Both the position numbers and the translations under genes were made by a program. From CAWBCR01 sp963787375 (GTDB taxonomy: Bacteria; Chloroflexota; Anaerolineae; Aggregatilineales; UBA3940), in NCBI GenBank assembly GCA_963787375.1, contig CAWBCR010000013.1, positions 186,001-250,000 of the forward strand: a stretch of DNA of 64,000 nt, given 5' to 3'. A model generated the notes under the pieces. It saw only the letters and a program-made list of their open reading frames with translations. It made no database searches and was not told where the DNA came from. Shown in pieces: positions 18,598 to 25,982 of the stretch (its first letter is position 1; the number at the start of each line of letters is the position of its first letter).

Positions 18598-18753
18598 GGT
18601 ACGTTCGGTCAGCCGCCGCACCCGCTGTACCACGATCTGCTGAAGCAGCCGCTGTGCCAGCAGCACCAGCGCGATCACCAGCGCGGCGCTGATCCATTGC
18701 AGCAGCGAGTTGTTCATGAACATGGTCTGAAGAAGGTTCTGGAAGAACTGCAT
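18598..18753 (-). pseudogene. N-terminal fragment of an MscS-like channel gene
   Basis: The ATG is preceded by AGGAGAG on the minus strand. It encodes about 52 residues with a hydrophobic helix and a basic end: LQWISAALVIALVLLAQRLL then RVRRLTERT. This is the usual beginning of a short MscS-type mechanosensitive channel. After TERT the frame runs antisense into the 3' end of the acyl-CoA synthetase gene, so the pore and beta domains are missing. I read it as the remnant of a deletion or rearrangement. The 180 bases between it and the next gene (18754-18933) hold only weak dispersed-repeat motifs. Assignment to MscS rests on a short region. Confidence 0.5.
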
Positions 18754-18933
18754 GGCCTCTCCTGAACTGCGCTCGTCGGCGGGAGCCGGCACAAAAACCG
18801 GCGCAGCCGGCCACTGCCGGATGCGCGGGCTACCCCCCATCTGTTATCCTAACAGCTTATCGCTGATCCGTCACGTGGCCGGGGTAGGTGGGTGTACGAT
18901 CGTCCTCTCCAGCCGTAAGCTATAAGCTCTTGG

Positions 18934-20052
18934 CTAGTACGGGTACGCCACCACCAGGTCGCTGCTGTCGCGGATCGCCAGCACCATGATCGCCTCGCCC
19001 TGATAGCGCACCACGCCGTTTTGAAGCGCAATCACGTAGCCATCGAACTCGCTGCGCAGCAGGCCGTCGTCGGGACCGATAGCCTGCCCGAAGATATCCG
19101 TCATGCGCACCAACGGCTGCCCCGCGCTGACGAAGTCGCCGGGCTTCACCAGGTGCTGCGAGATGCCCGCGTGCGGCGCGGACGGGTACTGGTGACGCCG
19201 CACCGGGTAGCCCGGCTCGATGACCGGGATGCCGCTGATCGGCTCTACCTCGCCGTCGAGCATGTCGGCCCAGCGCAGCACGTTGTGCAGCCCCGCCAGG
19301 CATGCTTCGACCACGCCGCTGTCGACGTGCATCCACGACCCCAGCTCGATGGTCGCCGAGGGGATACCCAGCCCGTTCAGCACCGAGCCGCTGACCGAGC
19401 GGTGCAGGTTGCGGCTGACGTAGGAGTCCGCCGCAAACTCGTTGACCACTGTGAAGCCCAGCGCGGCCAGCATCCCACCGACCCGCTGCTGAAGCTCCGC
19501 CGCCTGCTGTCGGTTGCGGCCTCGCCCGCGCCCCTTGAAGTAGAATACTGGGTCCCTGAACACCACCGGCAGAGACCCGATCTGCGCGTTGTGCAGGTCC
19601 AGCAGCGCCACTGCGCCGCTCCCGCCGATTGCGTCGTATAGCGCCCGGTACGCCTGCTCAAGCTGCGAAGGGACTGCGGCCGCGGCCTCTTCGTCATGGT
19701 GATTGTGTCGCGGTGGCTCCGGGAACAGCCGGTTGGGGTCGCCGCTGTAATAGTACGGGCTGCGCTGCTTGGTGCGCAGCCCCGCCGGGTTGAGCGTTGG
19801 CACTACCACGACCGTCCCGCGCAGCCGCTTGAGCAGGCTCTCGCTCAGAAACCGCTGCGCGGCGATCAGCCCGGTGTGCTCGCCGCCATGAATGCTGGCC
19901 GTCACCCACATCACCGGGCCGTCGTGCTTGCCCTGCCCGATCATCACCGGGAAGCGGTCGGTGCTGCCGGTTGGCTCGTCGACGGCGTCAAACCAGCCGG
20001 TGCTGATTTCCTCGCGCCTGGCCTCTGCCGTTCCGATGGTCATTGCTGGCAT
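18934..20052 (-). CDS. succinylglutamate desuccinylase/aspartoacylase family zinc hydrolase
   Basis: 372 residues from the ATG with AGAGGAG just upstream; an upstream ATG at 20088 lacks a binding site. M14-like zinc site: SIHGGEHTGLIAAQRF gives the H-x-x-E pair (near residues 58-61) and LLDLHNAQ supplies the third ligand His (about 148). The C-terminal domain (GDFVSAGQPLVRMTD) is the barrel found in AstE/AspA and related deacylases. These hydrolyse N-acyl amino acids; the natural substrate is unknown. It is followed on the same strand by a renalase-like flavoprotein gene upstream and an M20 peptidase further upstream, suggesting a small catabolic group. Confidence 0.9.
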   Translation of the reverse strand: MPAMTIGTAEARREEISTGWFDAVDEPTGSTDRFPVMIGQGKHDGPVMWVTASIHGGEHTGLIAAQRFLSESLLKRLRGTVVVVPTLNPAGLRTKQRSPYYYSGDPNRLFPEPPRHNHHDEEAAAAVPSQLEQAYRALYDAIGGSGAVALLDLHNAQIGSLPVVFRDPVFYFKGRGRGRNRQQAAELQQRVGGMLAALGFTVVNEFAADSYVSRNLHRSVSGSVLNGLGIPSATIELGSWMHVDSGVVEACLAGLHNVLRWADMLDGEVEPISGIPVIEPGYPVRRHQYPSAPHAGISQHLVKPGDFVSAGQPLVRMTDIFGQAIGPDDGLLRSEFDGYVIALQNGVVRYQGEAIMVLAIRDSSDLVVAYPY

Positions 20053-20092
20053 GCTGCTCCTCTTACGTTGTGCCGCTGGTGGGTTCATAGGC

Positions 20093-21127
20093 TCAATCGT
20101 GGGTTGCGCTCTTGCCGGCTGTCAGCCGCTCGCCCAGCGCCTCGGCTGCCGCCAGCCCCGACAGTACGGCTCCTTCGATGCGCGGCCCGCCAAAGGCGTC
20201 GCCGGCGAAAGCCAGCGGCGGCAAGCCGGTAGCCAGCAACATGCGCTCGGATAGAGTCACGTCTGGCAGCGCATACTGCCAGCGCTCGATCACCACTTCC
20301 ACAACCTGCGATCCGTCGGGCAGGTAAGGTTTCAGCGCCTCAAACAGCGCGACCTCGACCTCCTTGTCCGTGGCATCCCACAGCGCCCGACTGGTGGTCG
20401 GCGAGGCGTGCACAGTGACAATCGTGGCCTCGTCGGAGATGCCCTTCTGCCGGTTGTCGGCGATCCACGTGATCGGCTGGCCCGGCTGCTGCACGGCTCC
20501 CGGTCGCGGCAGCGCCGAAGGCCCGTTTAGCCTGAACAGCCCGCACAGGCACGGCTCGTAGTGGATCTGCTCCAGCGATTTGCGATCCGCCGGGTCGAGC
20601 GGCACTTTGCCGCTGTCGATCAGCTTGAGCAATTCAGGCACCGGCGGAGTCAGCAGCAGCGCCCGGCTGCGATACACGCGGCCCGCCTCGTCCTCGGTCA
20701 GCCAGCCCTCTGGCGCGGCGTGCACGCTGCGCACCCGGCTGTTGAGCTGGATGTCAAGCCCCAGCGCCAGCGTGTCGGCCAGCGTTTGCATCCCGCCGCG
20801 CACGGCAAAGCGCGGATAGAGCTGCCCGGTCCCGATGCTCCGGCCATTGATGTACCAGCCCGTCGACCAGGTATACACCAGCCTGGACATCATCCAGTGT
20901 TTGACGATCTCTTCGAAACGCTGGCTGCGCATGGTGAAGAACTGTGCCCCGCTGTCGGCGCGCCCCGGCCCCACCTGCCGGGTGACGATCCGTCCGCCGG
21001 GCCGCTCATTCTCTTCGATGACCTGCACGGTCAGCCCCATGTTCTTGAATGCTTGTGCGGCCATCAGGCCGCTCAATCCCGCACCCACGATTAACACGTC
21101 GGGAGTATTGTGGTTGGTCTGGCTCAA
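20093..21127 (-). CDS. renalase-like NAD(P)/FAD-dependent amine oxidase
   Basis: 344 residues. The N-terminus is a dinucleotide-binding Rossmann motif, VLIVGAGLSGLMAAQAF (GxGxxG at about 15-20), followed by the E-x-x-x-x-GGR element (EENERPGGRI). GADSGAQFFTMRS and the C-terminal FAGDAFGGPRIEGAVLSGLAAAE match bacterial renalase/amine-oxidase-like proteins, which oxidise dihydronicotinamide isomers or similar small molecules. The C-terminus contacts FAD. It precedes the zinc hydrolase on the same strand with a gap of 40 bases and may be cotranscribed with it. The physiological substrate is not evident. Confidence 0.92.
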   Translation of the reverse strand: MSQTNHNTPDVLIVGAGLSGLMAAQAFKNMGLTVQVIEENERPGGRIVTRQVGPGRADSGAQFFTMRSQRFEEIVKHWMMSRLVYTWSTGWYINGRSIGTGQLYPRFAVRGGMQTLADTLALGLDIQLNSRVRSVHAAPEGWLTEDEAGRVYRSRALLLTPPVPELLKLIDSGKVPLDPADRKSLEQIHYEPCLCGLFRLNGPSALPRPGAVQQPGQPITWIADNRQKGISDEATIVTVHASPTTSRALWDATDKEVEVALFEALKPYLPDGSQVVEVVIERWQYALPDVTLSERMLLATGLPPLAFAGDAFGGPRIEGAVLSGLAAAEALGERLTAGKSATHD

Positions 21128-21216
21128 GGTACGGTCTTCCTCGTCTCATTCCATTGGCGTGTCAGAAGTAAGCTTGTTTTGGCTGTGGGCTGAGTGTAAC
21201 ATGCCCCCGCCGAAAT

Positions 21217-22434
21217 TTACGTGGCCCCCCAGTTCTGCCAGGTGCCGATATGCTCGGCAGCCAGCATTGTCAGCAGCGCGAGGTGGCGCATACCCTTTGC
21301 GGCCGGGGCCGTGTCGATGTACTCCTCGCGAGTGTGCGCGCTGCCACCGGTCGAGATCCCCACGCACACCGAGGGAATCCCGCTGGCCAGCAGGATGTTC
21401 GCGTCGGTCGATCCAATCTCCGGTTCGGCAGGCGTCGTACCGGTGCGCACCAGCACGTCCTGCGTGGCCCGCACCAGTGGATGCGTGCGCGGCAGCGTCG
21501 CGCTGGGCCGGTCGCCTACTACCTCGACCGTTACGGCCAGTTCGGGCGGGGCCGGCGTCTGCGCGATAATCGCCCGCACCTGCTGCTCGATGGCTCGCAG
21601 CGCCCCGGCGTCGACCGAGCGCATGTCGATCTCCATGTGAGCTTCTGCCGCGCGCGTATTGATCGACGTGCCGCCGGCGATGACGCCGATGTTGAATGAT
21701 GTGCGCGGCTGCTGCGGCGGGGTCACACCCGCCACCAGCGCCCCGCCGACGCGCAGCAGGTGGTGCACGGCGCTTGGTGTATCGGCGTGCAGCCAACTAT
21801 GCCCGCCCGGCCCATCGACCGCCACGCGCAGCCGGCGCACACCCAGCCCGGCATGATACACACGCCCCAGCCCGATGCCTTCCAGCACGATCCCCACGCC
21901 GATCTGGCCGCTGGCCTGCGCCGCGCCCAGCCGCTCGACGGCCCGCCGCATCCCACGCAGGTCGCCCAGCCCTTCTTCGCCGACGGTTGCTACCCACAAC
22001 ACGTCACACGGGGGCACGACGCCCTGCCGCGTGACCGCCTCGGCCAGCGCGATCATCCCGGCCAGCCCCAGGCTGTTGTCGCCCAGCCCCGGCCCGTAGA
22101 TGCGGCCCTCGTCCGGCGCGTGCCGGACAGTCAGCTCGGTCTGCGCCGGAAATACGGTGTCGAGGTGGGCGCTGACCAGCACGCCCGGCCCGCCGCTGCT
22201 GCCCGCCGTCCGCCCGTAGACGTTCTGCACGTCGTCGCGCGTCACATCAACCAGCCCGATCTCGCGAAAGCGCCGTTCGACGTACGCCGCGCGCGCCGTC
22301 TCTTCGAATGTGGGGGCAGCGATAGCCTGAATGCGCAGCGCCTCCTCGATGACGGCTTGCGCCGTTCCTTCGAATGCGTTGAGCAGCCCCATCACCTCGG
22401 GCCGCTCGGACAGTTCATCGATCGTCATCTGCAT
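21217..22434 (-). CDS. M20 family metallopeptidase
   Basis: 405 residues. M20 zinc-site motifs: LVSAHLDTVFP (first metal His and catalytic Asp, about 91-101), GPGLGDNSLGLAG (bridging Asp, about 125-130) and VGEEGLGDLRG (general base Glu-Glu, about 158-163). The distal ligand His is probably in the last part (SAHTREEYID). A dimerisation domain lies between, with GGHSWLHADTPSAVHHLLR. The closest types are tripeptide aminopeptidase and succinyl-diaminopimelate desuccinylase-like peptidases; a role in peptide or N-acyl amino acid breakdown fits the neighbouring hydrolase. AAGGAG lies 13 bases before the ATG, a long spacing, so a slightly different start is possible. Confidence 0.92.
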   Translation of the reverse strand: MQMTIDELSERPEVMGLLNAFEGTAQAVIEEALRIQAIAAPTFEETARAAYVERRFREIGLVDVTRDDVQNVYGRTAGSSGGPGVLVSAHLDTVFPAQTELTVRHAPDEGRIYGPGLGDNSLGLAGMIALAEAVTRQGVVPPCDVLWVATVGEEGLGDLRGMRRAVERLGAAQASGQIGVGIVLEGIGLGRVYHAGLGVRRLRVAVDGPGGHSWLHADTPSAVHHLLRVGGALVAGVTPPQQPRTSFNIGVIAGGTSINTRAAEAHMEIDMRSVDAGALRAIEQQVRAIIAQTPAPPELAVTVEVVGDRPSATLPRTHPLVRATQDVLVRTGTTPAEPEIGSTDANILLASGIPSVCVGISTGGSAHTREEYIDTAPAAKGMRHLALLTMLAAEHIGTWQNWGAT

Positions 22435-22554
22435 TGGGAATGCCGTCTCTCCTTGCCGGTTGCTGCCTGATTGTAAACCGTTCCATGCATTTGCTCAACA
22501 CGGATCTCGCCATGTGAGCGCCTCCGGTGTGCGCCTTCTATCCGGACTTTAACG

Positions 22555-22572
22555 GCCGCACACTTGTGCGGC
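22555..22572. promoter_or_regulatory. palindrome overlapping the -35 of the response-regulator gene
   Basis: GCCGCACA-CT-TGTGCGGC is a perfect 8-base inverted repeat with a 2-base centre. Its right arm contains the -35 hexamer TTGTGC. A dyad in this position is a good candidate operator, possibly for the adjacent winged-helix regulator itself. Confidence 0.5.
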
Positions 22573-22593
22573 GTCGAACCTTAAGACTATAAT
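22564..22593 (+). promoter_or_regulatory. sigma-70-type promoter of the response-regulator gene (leaderless)
   Basis: TTGTGC (22564-22569), an 18-base spacer and a perfect TATAAT (22588-22593). The expected transcription start falls at about 22600-22601, on the ATG at 22601, which implies a leaderless transcript; no ribosome binding site is present. Confidence 0.65.
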
Positions 22594-22600
22594 GGCGGGC

Positions 22601-23302
22601 ATGGCGGCAGAACTCATCCTCCTTGTCGAAAAGGAGGGCAGCAAGGCTCCCACCTTTGCCGCTGCTCTACAGCGCAAAGGCTATACACTCGACGTCGTCA
22701 CGACTGGCTCCCACGCGCTCAAACGGGCGCGCGCGCTTAACCCTGTCGTGATCATCCTGAACGCGGCCTCGCTGGGGTCGAGCGGGAGCCGCATCTGCCG
22801 CGCGCTGGCCGACGAGTTCCATGTGCCGGTCATCCACATCCTGCCTGAAAGCGACGCGAGCGCCATCGCCGAGCCAAGCTGCGAGATCATGCTGTCGCTG
22901 CCCTTCACGCCGCGCAAGCTGATCAACCGCATCAAGCAGTTGATGCCCGCCGGGCGCAAGGAGGCCATCGTCGTCGGCCCGCTGCGTCTTGCGCCGGCTG
23001 CCCGCATCGTCGAAGCCCATGGACGCGAGACGCGCCTCACGCCGAAAGCCGCCAGTCTGCTCGAAGTGTTTTTGAAACACCCCGGCGAAACGCTCGACCG
23101 GGGCTACCTGATGCGCCAGGTGTGGGATACCAACTACGTGGGCGATACTCGTACCCTCGATGTGCACGTCCGCTGGGTCCGCGAAGCCGTCGAGCCCGAC
23201 CCGCACTCGCCGCGCCACATCGTCACCGTACGCGGCATCGGCTATCGCTTCGAGCCCGGCCCATTTGACACCGATCACCACGTACCGCCTAAGGCTCGCT
23301 GA
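22601..23302 (+). CDS. OmpR/PhoB-type response regulator with degenerate receiver
   Basis: 233 residues from the ATG at the predicted transcription start; an in-frame ATG at 22592 overlaps the -10 box. The N-terminal half folds like a receiver (LILLVEKEGSKAPTFAAALQ, then VVIILNAASLGSSG), but the phospho-acceptor Asp is replaced (LNAAS instead of L-D-x-x-L). The acidic pair is missing and the conserved Lys of K-P-F is Leu (SLPFTPRKL). The C-terminal half is a winged-helix DNA-binding domain: LTPKAASLLEVFLKHPGE, then DTRTLDVHVRWVREAVE and VRGIGYRF. It probably binds DNA without classical phosphorylation. The promoter palindrome suggests autoregulation (inference). Confidence 0.9.
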   Translation: MAAELILLVEKEGSKAPTFAAALQRKGYTLDVVTTGSHALKRARALNPVVIILNAASLGSSGSRICRALADEFHVPVIHILPESDASAIAEPSCEIMLSLPFTPRKLINRIKQLMPAGRKEAIVVGPLRLAPAARIVEAHGRETRLTPKAASLLEVFLKHPGETLDRGYLMRQVWDTNYVGDTRTLDVHVRWVREAVEPDPHSPRHIVTVRGIGYRFEPGPFDTDHHVPPKAR

Positions 23303-23343
23303 GCTGCATTTCCTCTCGCCGCTGTCCTGTACCGAAAACCAAA

Positions 23344-23369
23344 CACGCCTGCCGACGGGCAGACGTGTG
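23344..23369 (+). terminator. hairpin after the response-regulator gene
   Basis: ACACG-C-CTGCC-GACG-GGCAG-A-CGTGT forms a 10-base-pair stem with one mismatch, 42 bases after the stop. No T-run follows, so termination would be weak or Rho-aided. Confidence 0.4.
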
Positions 23370-23421
23370 CACAACAAACACACCAGCCTGATGCCGGCGT
23401 GTGACTGTTCAAGCAGGGACG

Positions 23422-23472
23422 GGGCGGACACAACCGATGCCAGGCATCGACCGGCGTCCGCCCTGTTTATTT
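23422..23472. terminator. bidirectional terminator between the regulator and rpsT
   Basis: GGGCGGAC pairs with GTCCGCCC (23422-23429 / 23456-23463) around an inner CGATGCC-A-GGCATCG hairpin. On the + strand TGTTTATTT follows. On the - strand the structure begins right after the rpsT stop. It suits the convergent genes on both sides. Confidence 0.65.
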
Positions 23473-23742
23473 CTCCTGCGCCTGCAGTGTCGCCAATTGC
23501 GACATCAGGCGGCTCTTGTGCCGGGCCGCGTTGTTCGCGTGGATGACGCCCTTGCTGGCGGCATGGTCGAGCTGGCGGACTGCCGCCTGCACGGCCTCGC
23601 CGGCCTGCTCCGCATCCCCGCTTGCCAGGGCGAGCCGGGCGCGCTTCACCGACGCGCGGGTCTGGCCCATATGCAGGCGATTGCGTGAGTGACGGTGCTG
23701 ACTCACATGAATACGCTTCTTGGCTGACTTCGTGTTGGCCAA
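23467..23742 (-). CDS. rpsT: 30S ribosomal protein S20
   Basis: 91 residues from a TTG that follows AGGAGG by seven bases; reading begins M(L)ANTKSAKKR, the standard S20 N-terminus. An upstream ATG would add nine unlikely residues. The basic helical composition, HSRNRLHMGQTRASVKRA and the C-terminal GVIHANNAARHKSRLMSQL match S20, which binds 16S rRNA early in 30S assembly. It is intact, unlike many genes in this window. It stands alone, with its own promoter upstream and a strong hairpin at its stop. A TTG start is in keeping with weak initiation of rpsT in other bacteria. Confidence 0.97.
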   Translation of the reverse strand: MANTKSAKKRIHVSQHRHSRNRLHMGQTRASVKRARLALASGDAEQAGEAVQAAVRQLDHAASKGVIHANNAARHKSRLMSQLATLQAQEK

Positions 23743-23782
23743 GCAACACCTCCTGAGTTCTTCCAAGCCATTGCAGCCGGTA

Positions 23783-23812
23783 ATTGTACCACATCGCTGC
23801 GCCGCTTGTCGA
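23783..23812 (-). promoter_or_regulatory. candidate rpsT promoter
   Basis: On the minus strand TCGACA, an 18-base spacer and TACAAT (plus-strand 23783-23788), followed by about 35 bases of leader to the TTG start. Confidence 0.5.
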
Positions 23813-23858
23813 AGTTTTCTTTATGCATCGCCGCCCGGCCCCGGCCAATTGCCCATAG

Positions 23859-24870
23859 TCAAGAATTGATTGCAACCCCTTGCTCATGATGCGCCACCCG
23901 GATGAGCACTTCGCAAGCGGTGGCGTAGCCCAGGATCTTGCGTGGCCGGTTGTTGATCTCGTCCACGACGTCCTGGAGTTCTTCGTCTGGCACAGCAGCG
24001 AAGTCAGTGCCCTTTGGGAAGTAGTAGCGGAGATGCCAGTTACCATGCTCATTGGTTCCGCGCTGCCAGGAGGCATAAGGGTCAGCGAAGTAGGTCTGCA
24101 TATCCAGTTGATGGAGCTGGGCATGGAGGTGATTCTCGCGCCCGTTGTCCAGGGTGGTCGAGCGCCTGAGACCAGCTGGCATTTCGGCGAATATCTGGCG
24201 CTGAACGGCAATCGTGGCTTCACTGGTGATGGCGTTCACTTTGCGCGCCACCAGGAAGCGAGACAGGCGTTCCACTTCGGTATGCACGCCATCCCGTTGC
24301 CCTTTGCTCACCACCGTATCCCCTTCCCAGTGCCCTGCTTCCTGGCGCGCATTGGCCACGGCTGGCCGCTGGCTAATCGATACCCGGTCTGGAATGGGGC
24401 TGCGCTGCACCCGGCGACCGTTCCGCTTGCGGCGTTTCTTCTGCTTGCGTCGCAGGTATTCCCACCAGCGCTGCTCGGCCTGATCCGGATGATACACCCA
24501 GCGATAGATCGTCTCGGCGCAGATCCGCCAGTACAGGTTGTCGGGGTGCTCCAGCTTCAGCCGACCGGCGATCTGGTCCGGGCTCCAGCCCTCGCGCAGA
24601 TGCTGCGTCACATAGGCGTACACGTCTGGGTTCTTCAAGGGCTGCTTGCCGTGCGCGCTCTTCTCCGCCCGTTCCCAGGCCTCCCCCTGGGCGTGGATCG
24701 CCACATAGCTGCCCTGCCAGGCGTTCCGCTTCAGTTCACGTCCGATGCTCGACGCATGCCGCCCCAACCGCCGCCCACACTCACCGTTGGACACCCCCTG
24801 TGCTTTCCATCTCGCCAGTTGGTCTCGTTCCCCCGGCTGTCAGTTTGCTGTGATGTCCTTTCGTTCCCAT
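23859..24870 (-). CDS. IS30 family transposase, N-terminal one-base frameshift
   Basis: The N-terminal HTH has the LGRHASSIGRELKRN motif typical of IS30, a second HTH includes GWSPDQIAGRLK and TIYRWVY, and the DDE core shows GDTVV, LDNGREN and RGTNEHGN. The best start is the ATG at 24870 (MGTKGHHSKLTAG). It goes out of frame at a run of five G (plus-strand C at 24830-24834). With four G it continues as GERDQLARWKAQGVSNGE and gives 337 residues. Without that correction only a shorter product from a GTG at 24794 is possible, lacking part of the first HTH. It catalyses cut-and-paste or circle-type transposition of the element. Confidence 0.92.
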
Positions 24871-24903
24871 CCCTCCATTCTAGCGGAGGGGTTGCAATCG
24901 ATT
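23864..24903. mobile_element. IS30 family insertion sequence
   Basis: Terminal inverted repeats of 17 bases with one mismatch: AATTGATTGCAACCCCT at 23864-23880, matched by AATCGATTGCAACCCCT read inward from 24903. They enclose about 1.04 kb with one minus-strand transposase gene, the normal size for IS30. No target-site duplication could be fixed; the transposase stop codon (23859-23861) lies just outside the left repeat as drawn, so the true end may be a few bases further out. Confidence 0.88.
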
Positions 24904-24924
24904 ATAGAACTTGGGTTGGAGTAC

Positions 24925-24949
24925 GCACGACCGCCGGTCGTGCTATACT
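24925..24949 (+). promoter_or_regulatory. palindrome directly abutting a -10 box
   Basis: GCACGACC-GCC-GGTCGTGC (24925-24943) is a perfect 8-base dyad. The next base begins TATACT (24944-24949). A repressor or activator bound there would control the small membrane-protein gene starting at 25007. The IS30 end is only 21 bases upstream. Confidence 0.45.
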
Positions 24950-25006
24950 AGTGATAAGGACGCAGTCGCCGCTGCGCCGGCAGGCGATACAATCAGGAGG
25001 CTCACG

Positions 25007-25444
25007 GTGATTTCTGCGCAGGCTGCGCACCGTTTCACGCTCAGGCAGTTATTCCTGGGCGACACGCTGCTCAACTGGTTTCTGACGGCTGTGCTGATCG
25101 CCGTCCCGCGCACCGTCGACCACATCCTGGGCAGCGCACCGGTCATGCCGCCCATCGTGTACCGCGTGATCGGGGCGACCTTCCTGCTTTACGCCGCCTG
25201 GCAGACTGTTATCTTGGTCCGCAAGGGCCACATGGATCCCGCCGACTACGCGTTCGCCGCCGGCATGGCGTTGGTCCCCGTCGTCCTGTTGACGGCTGCG
25301 CTGCTGTTTCTGCCGGTGCCGCTCAGGGCGGTGTGGCGGGTCGTGTTGTGGATCGGCGATGTGTACATGCTGTTTCTCGGCGCGTGGTATATTTACCTGG
25401 CGCGCCATCCCGTCGATCAGGCTCCCTCTGGCCAGCCCGACTGA
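25007..25444 (+). CDS. small four-helix membrane protein, unknown function
   Basis: 145 residues from a GTG with AGGAGG eight bases upstream; longer upstream reading is unlikely because it would cross the promoter-like palindrome. Four hydrophobic segments are visible (about 20-38, 50-70, 82-104 and 112-132), with short charged loops and a soluble C-terminal tail. No motif is recognised. It is followed 30 bases later by a CheY-like gene on the same strand and may be cotranscribed. Its own dyad-bearing promoter implies regulated expression. Confidence 0.6.
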   Translation: MISAQAAHRFTLRQLFLGDTLLNWFLTAVLIAVPRTVDHILGSAPVMPPIVYRVIGATFLLYAAWQTVILVRKGHMDPADYAFAAGMALVPVVLLTAALLFLPVPLRAVWRVVLWIGDVYMLFLGAWYIYLARHPVDQAPSGQPD

Positions 25445-25474
25445 TCGCTGGCCCCGATACTCGGAGGAACCGGT

Positions 25475-25858
25475 ATGTCAAAACCGCGCATTCTGATCAT
25501 CGACGATGATCGCACGATTCTTGAGATGCTCCAGATTGCCCTGGTCCGCGCCGATTTCGAGACGATGCTGGCTACCGATGGCGACATCGGTCTGCGCCTG
25601 TTCCGCGATGAGCAACCGGACCTGGTCATCGTCGACGTTGCCATGCCGGGCATGGATGGCTACGACGTGGTCGACCGTATTCGCAAGGGCGAGCCCCCTG
25701 AGCAGCCGACGCCGATCATTATGCTGACGGCGCATAACCAGCCCGTTATGCGCGATTACGCCTCGGAGCTGGGCGCGGACCTGTACCTTGCCAAGCCTAT
25801 CGCGCCTAAAGAGCTGGTCGACCATATCCACAAGCTGCTGCCCCGTATGACGGACTGA
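25475..25858 (+). CDS. single-domain response regulator (CheY-like receiver)
   Basis: 127 residues, one receiver domain with the full phosphorylation site: acidic pair in IIDDD (10-12), phospho-acceptor D54 in VIVDVAMPGMDGYDV, the Thr in IIMLTAHN (85) and K107 in YLAKPI. There is no output domain, so it acts by protein-protein contact or phosphotransfer. No histidine kinase is adjacent. GGAGGAACCGGT precedes the ATG. This intact receiver contrasts with the degenerate one in the regulator about 2.3 kb upstream. Confidence 0.95.
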   Translation: MSKPRILIIDDDRTILEMLQIALVRADFETMLATDGDIGLRLFRDEQPDLVIVDVAMPGMDGYDVVDRIRKGEPPEQPTPIIMLTAHNQPVMRDYASELGADLYLAKPIAPKELVDHIHKLLPRMTD

Positions 25859-25899
25859 TCCCCGCATCGGGTGGCACACGCGCCCGCCTGACTTCCAAG

Positions 25900-25948
25900 A
25901 CGGAGCATGACGCTGCATGCTTGCGGCCCATCGGCTCCGTTTGTATTT
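25900..25948 (+). terminator. candidate terminator after the CheY-like gene
   Basis: ACGGAGC pairs with GCTCCGT across a 27-base interior containing a small CGC/GCG stem, and TTGTATTT follows. The gene from the other side converges here. Confidence 0.35.
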
Positions 25949-25982
25949 CACAGCCACGCGCCAAGTCTACGTGTGGTAGCGG

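Noticed and set aside
23855..24910. Target-site duplication of the IS30 element
   Set aside because: The bases flanking the two repeats do not form a convincing 2-3 bp direct repeat.
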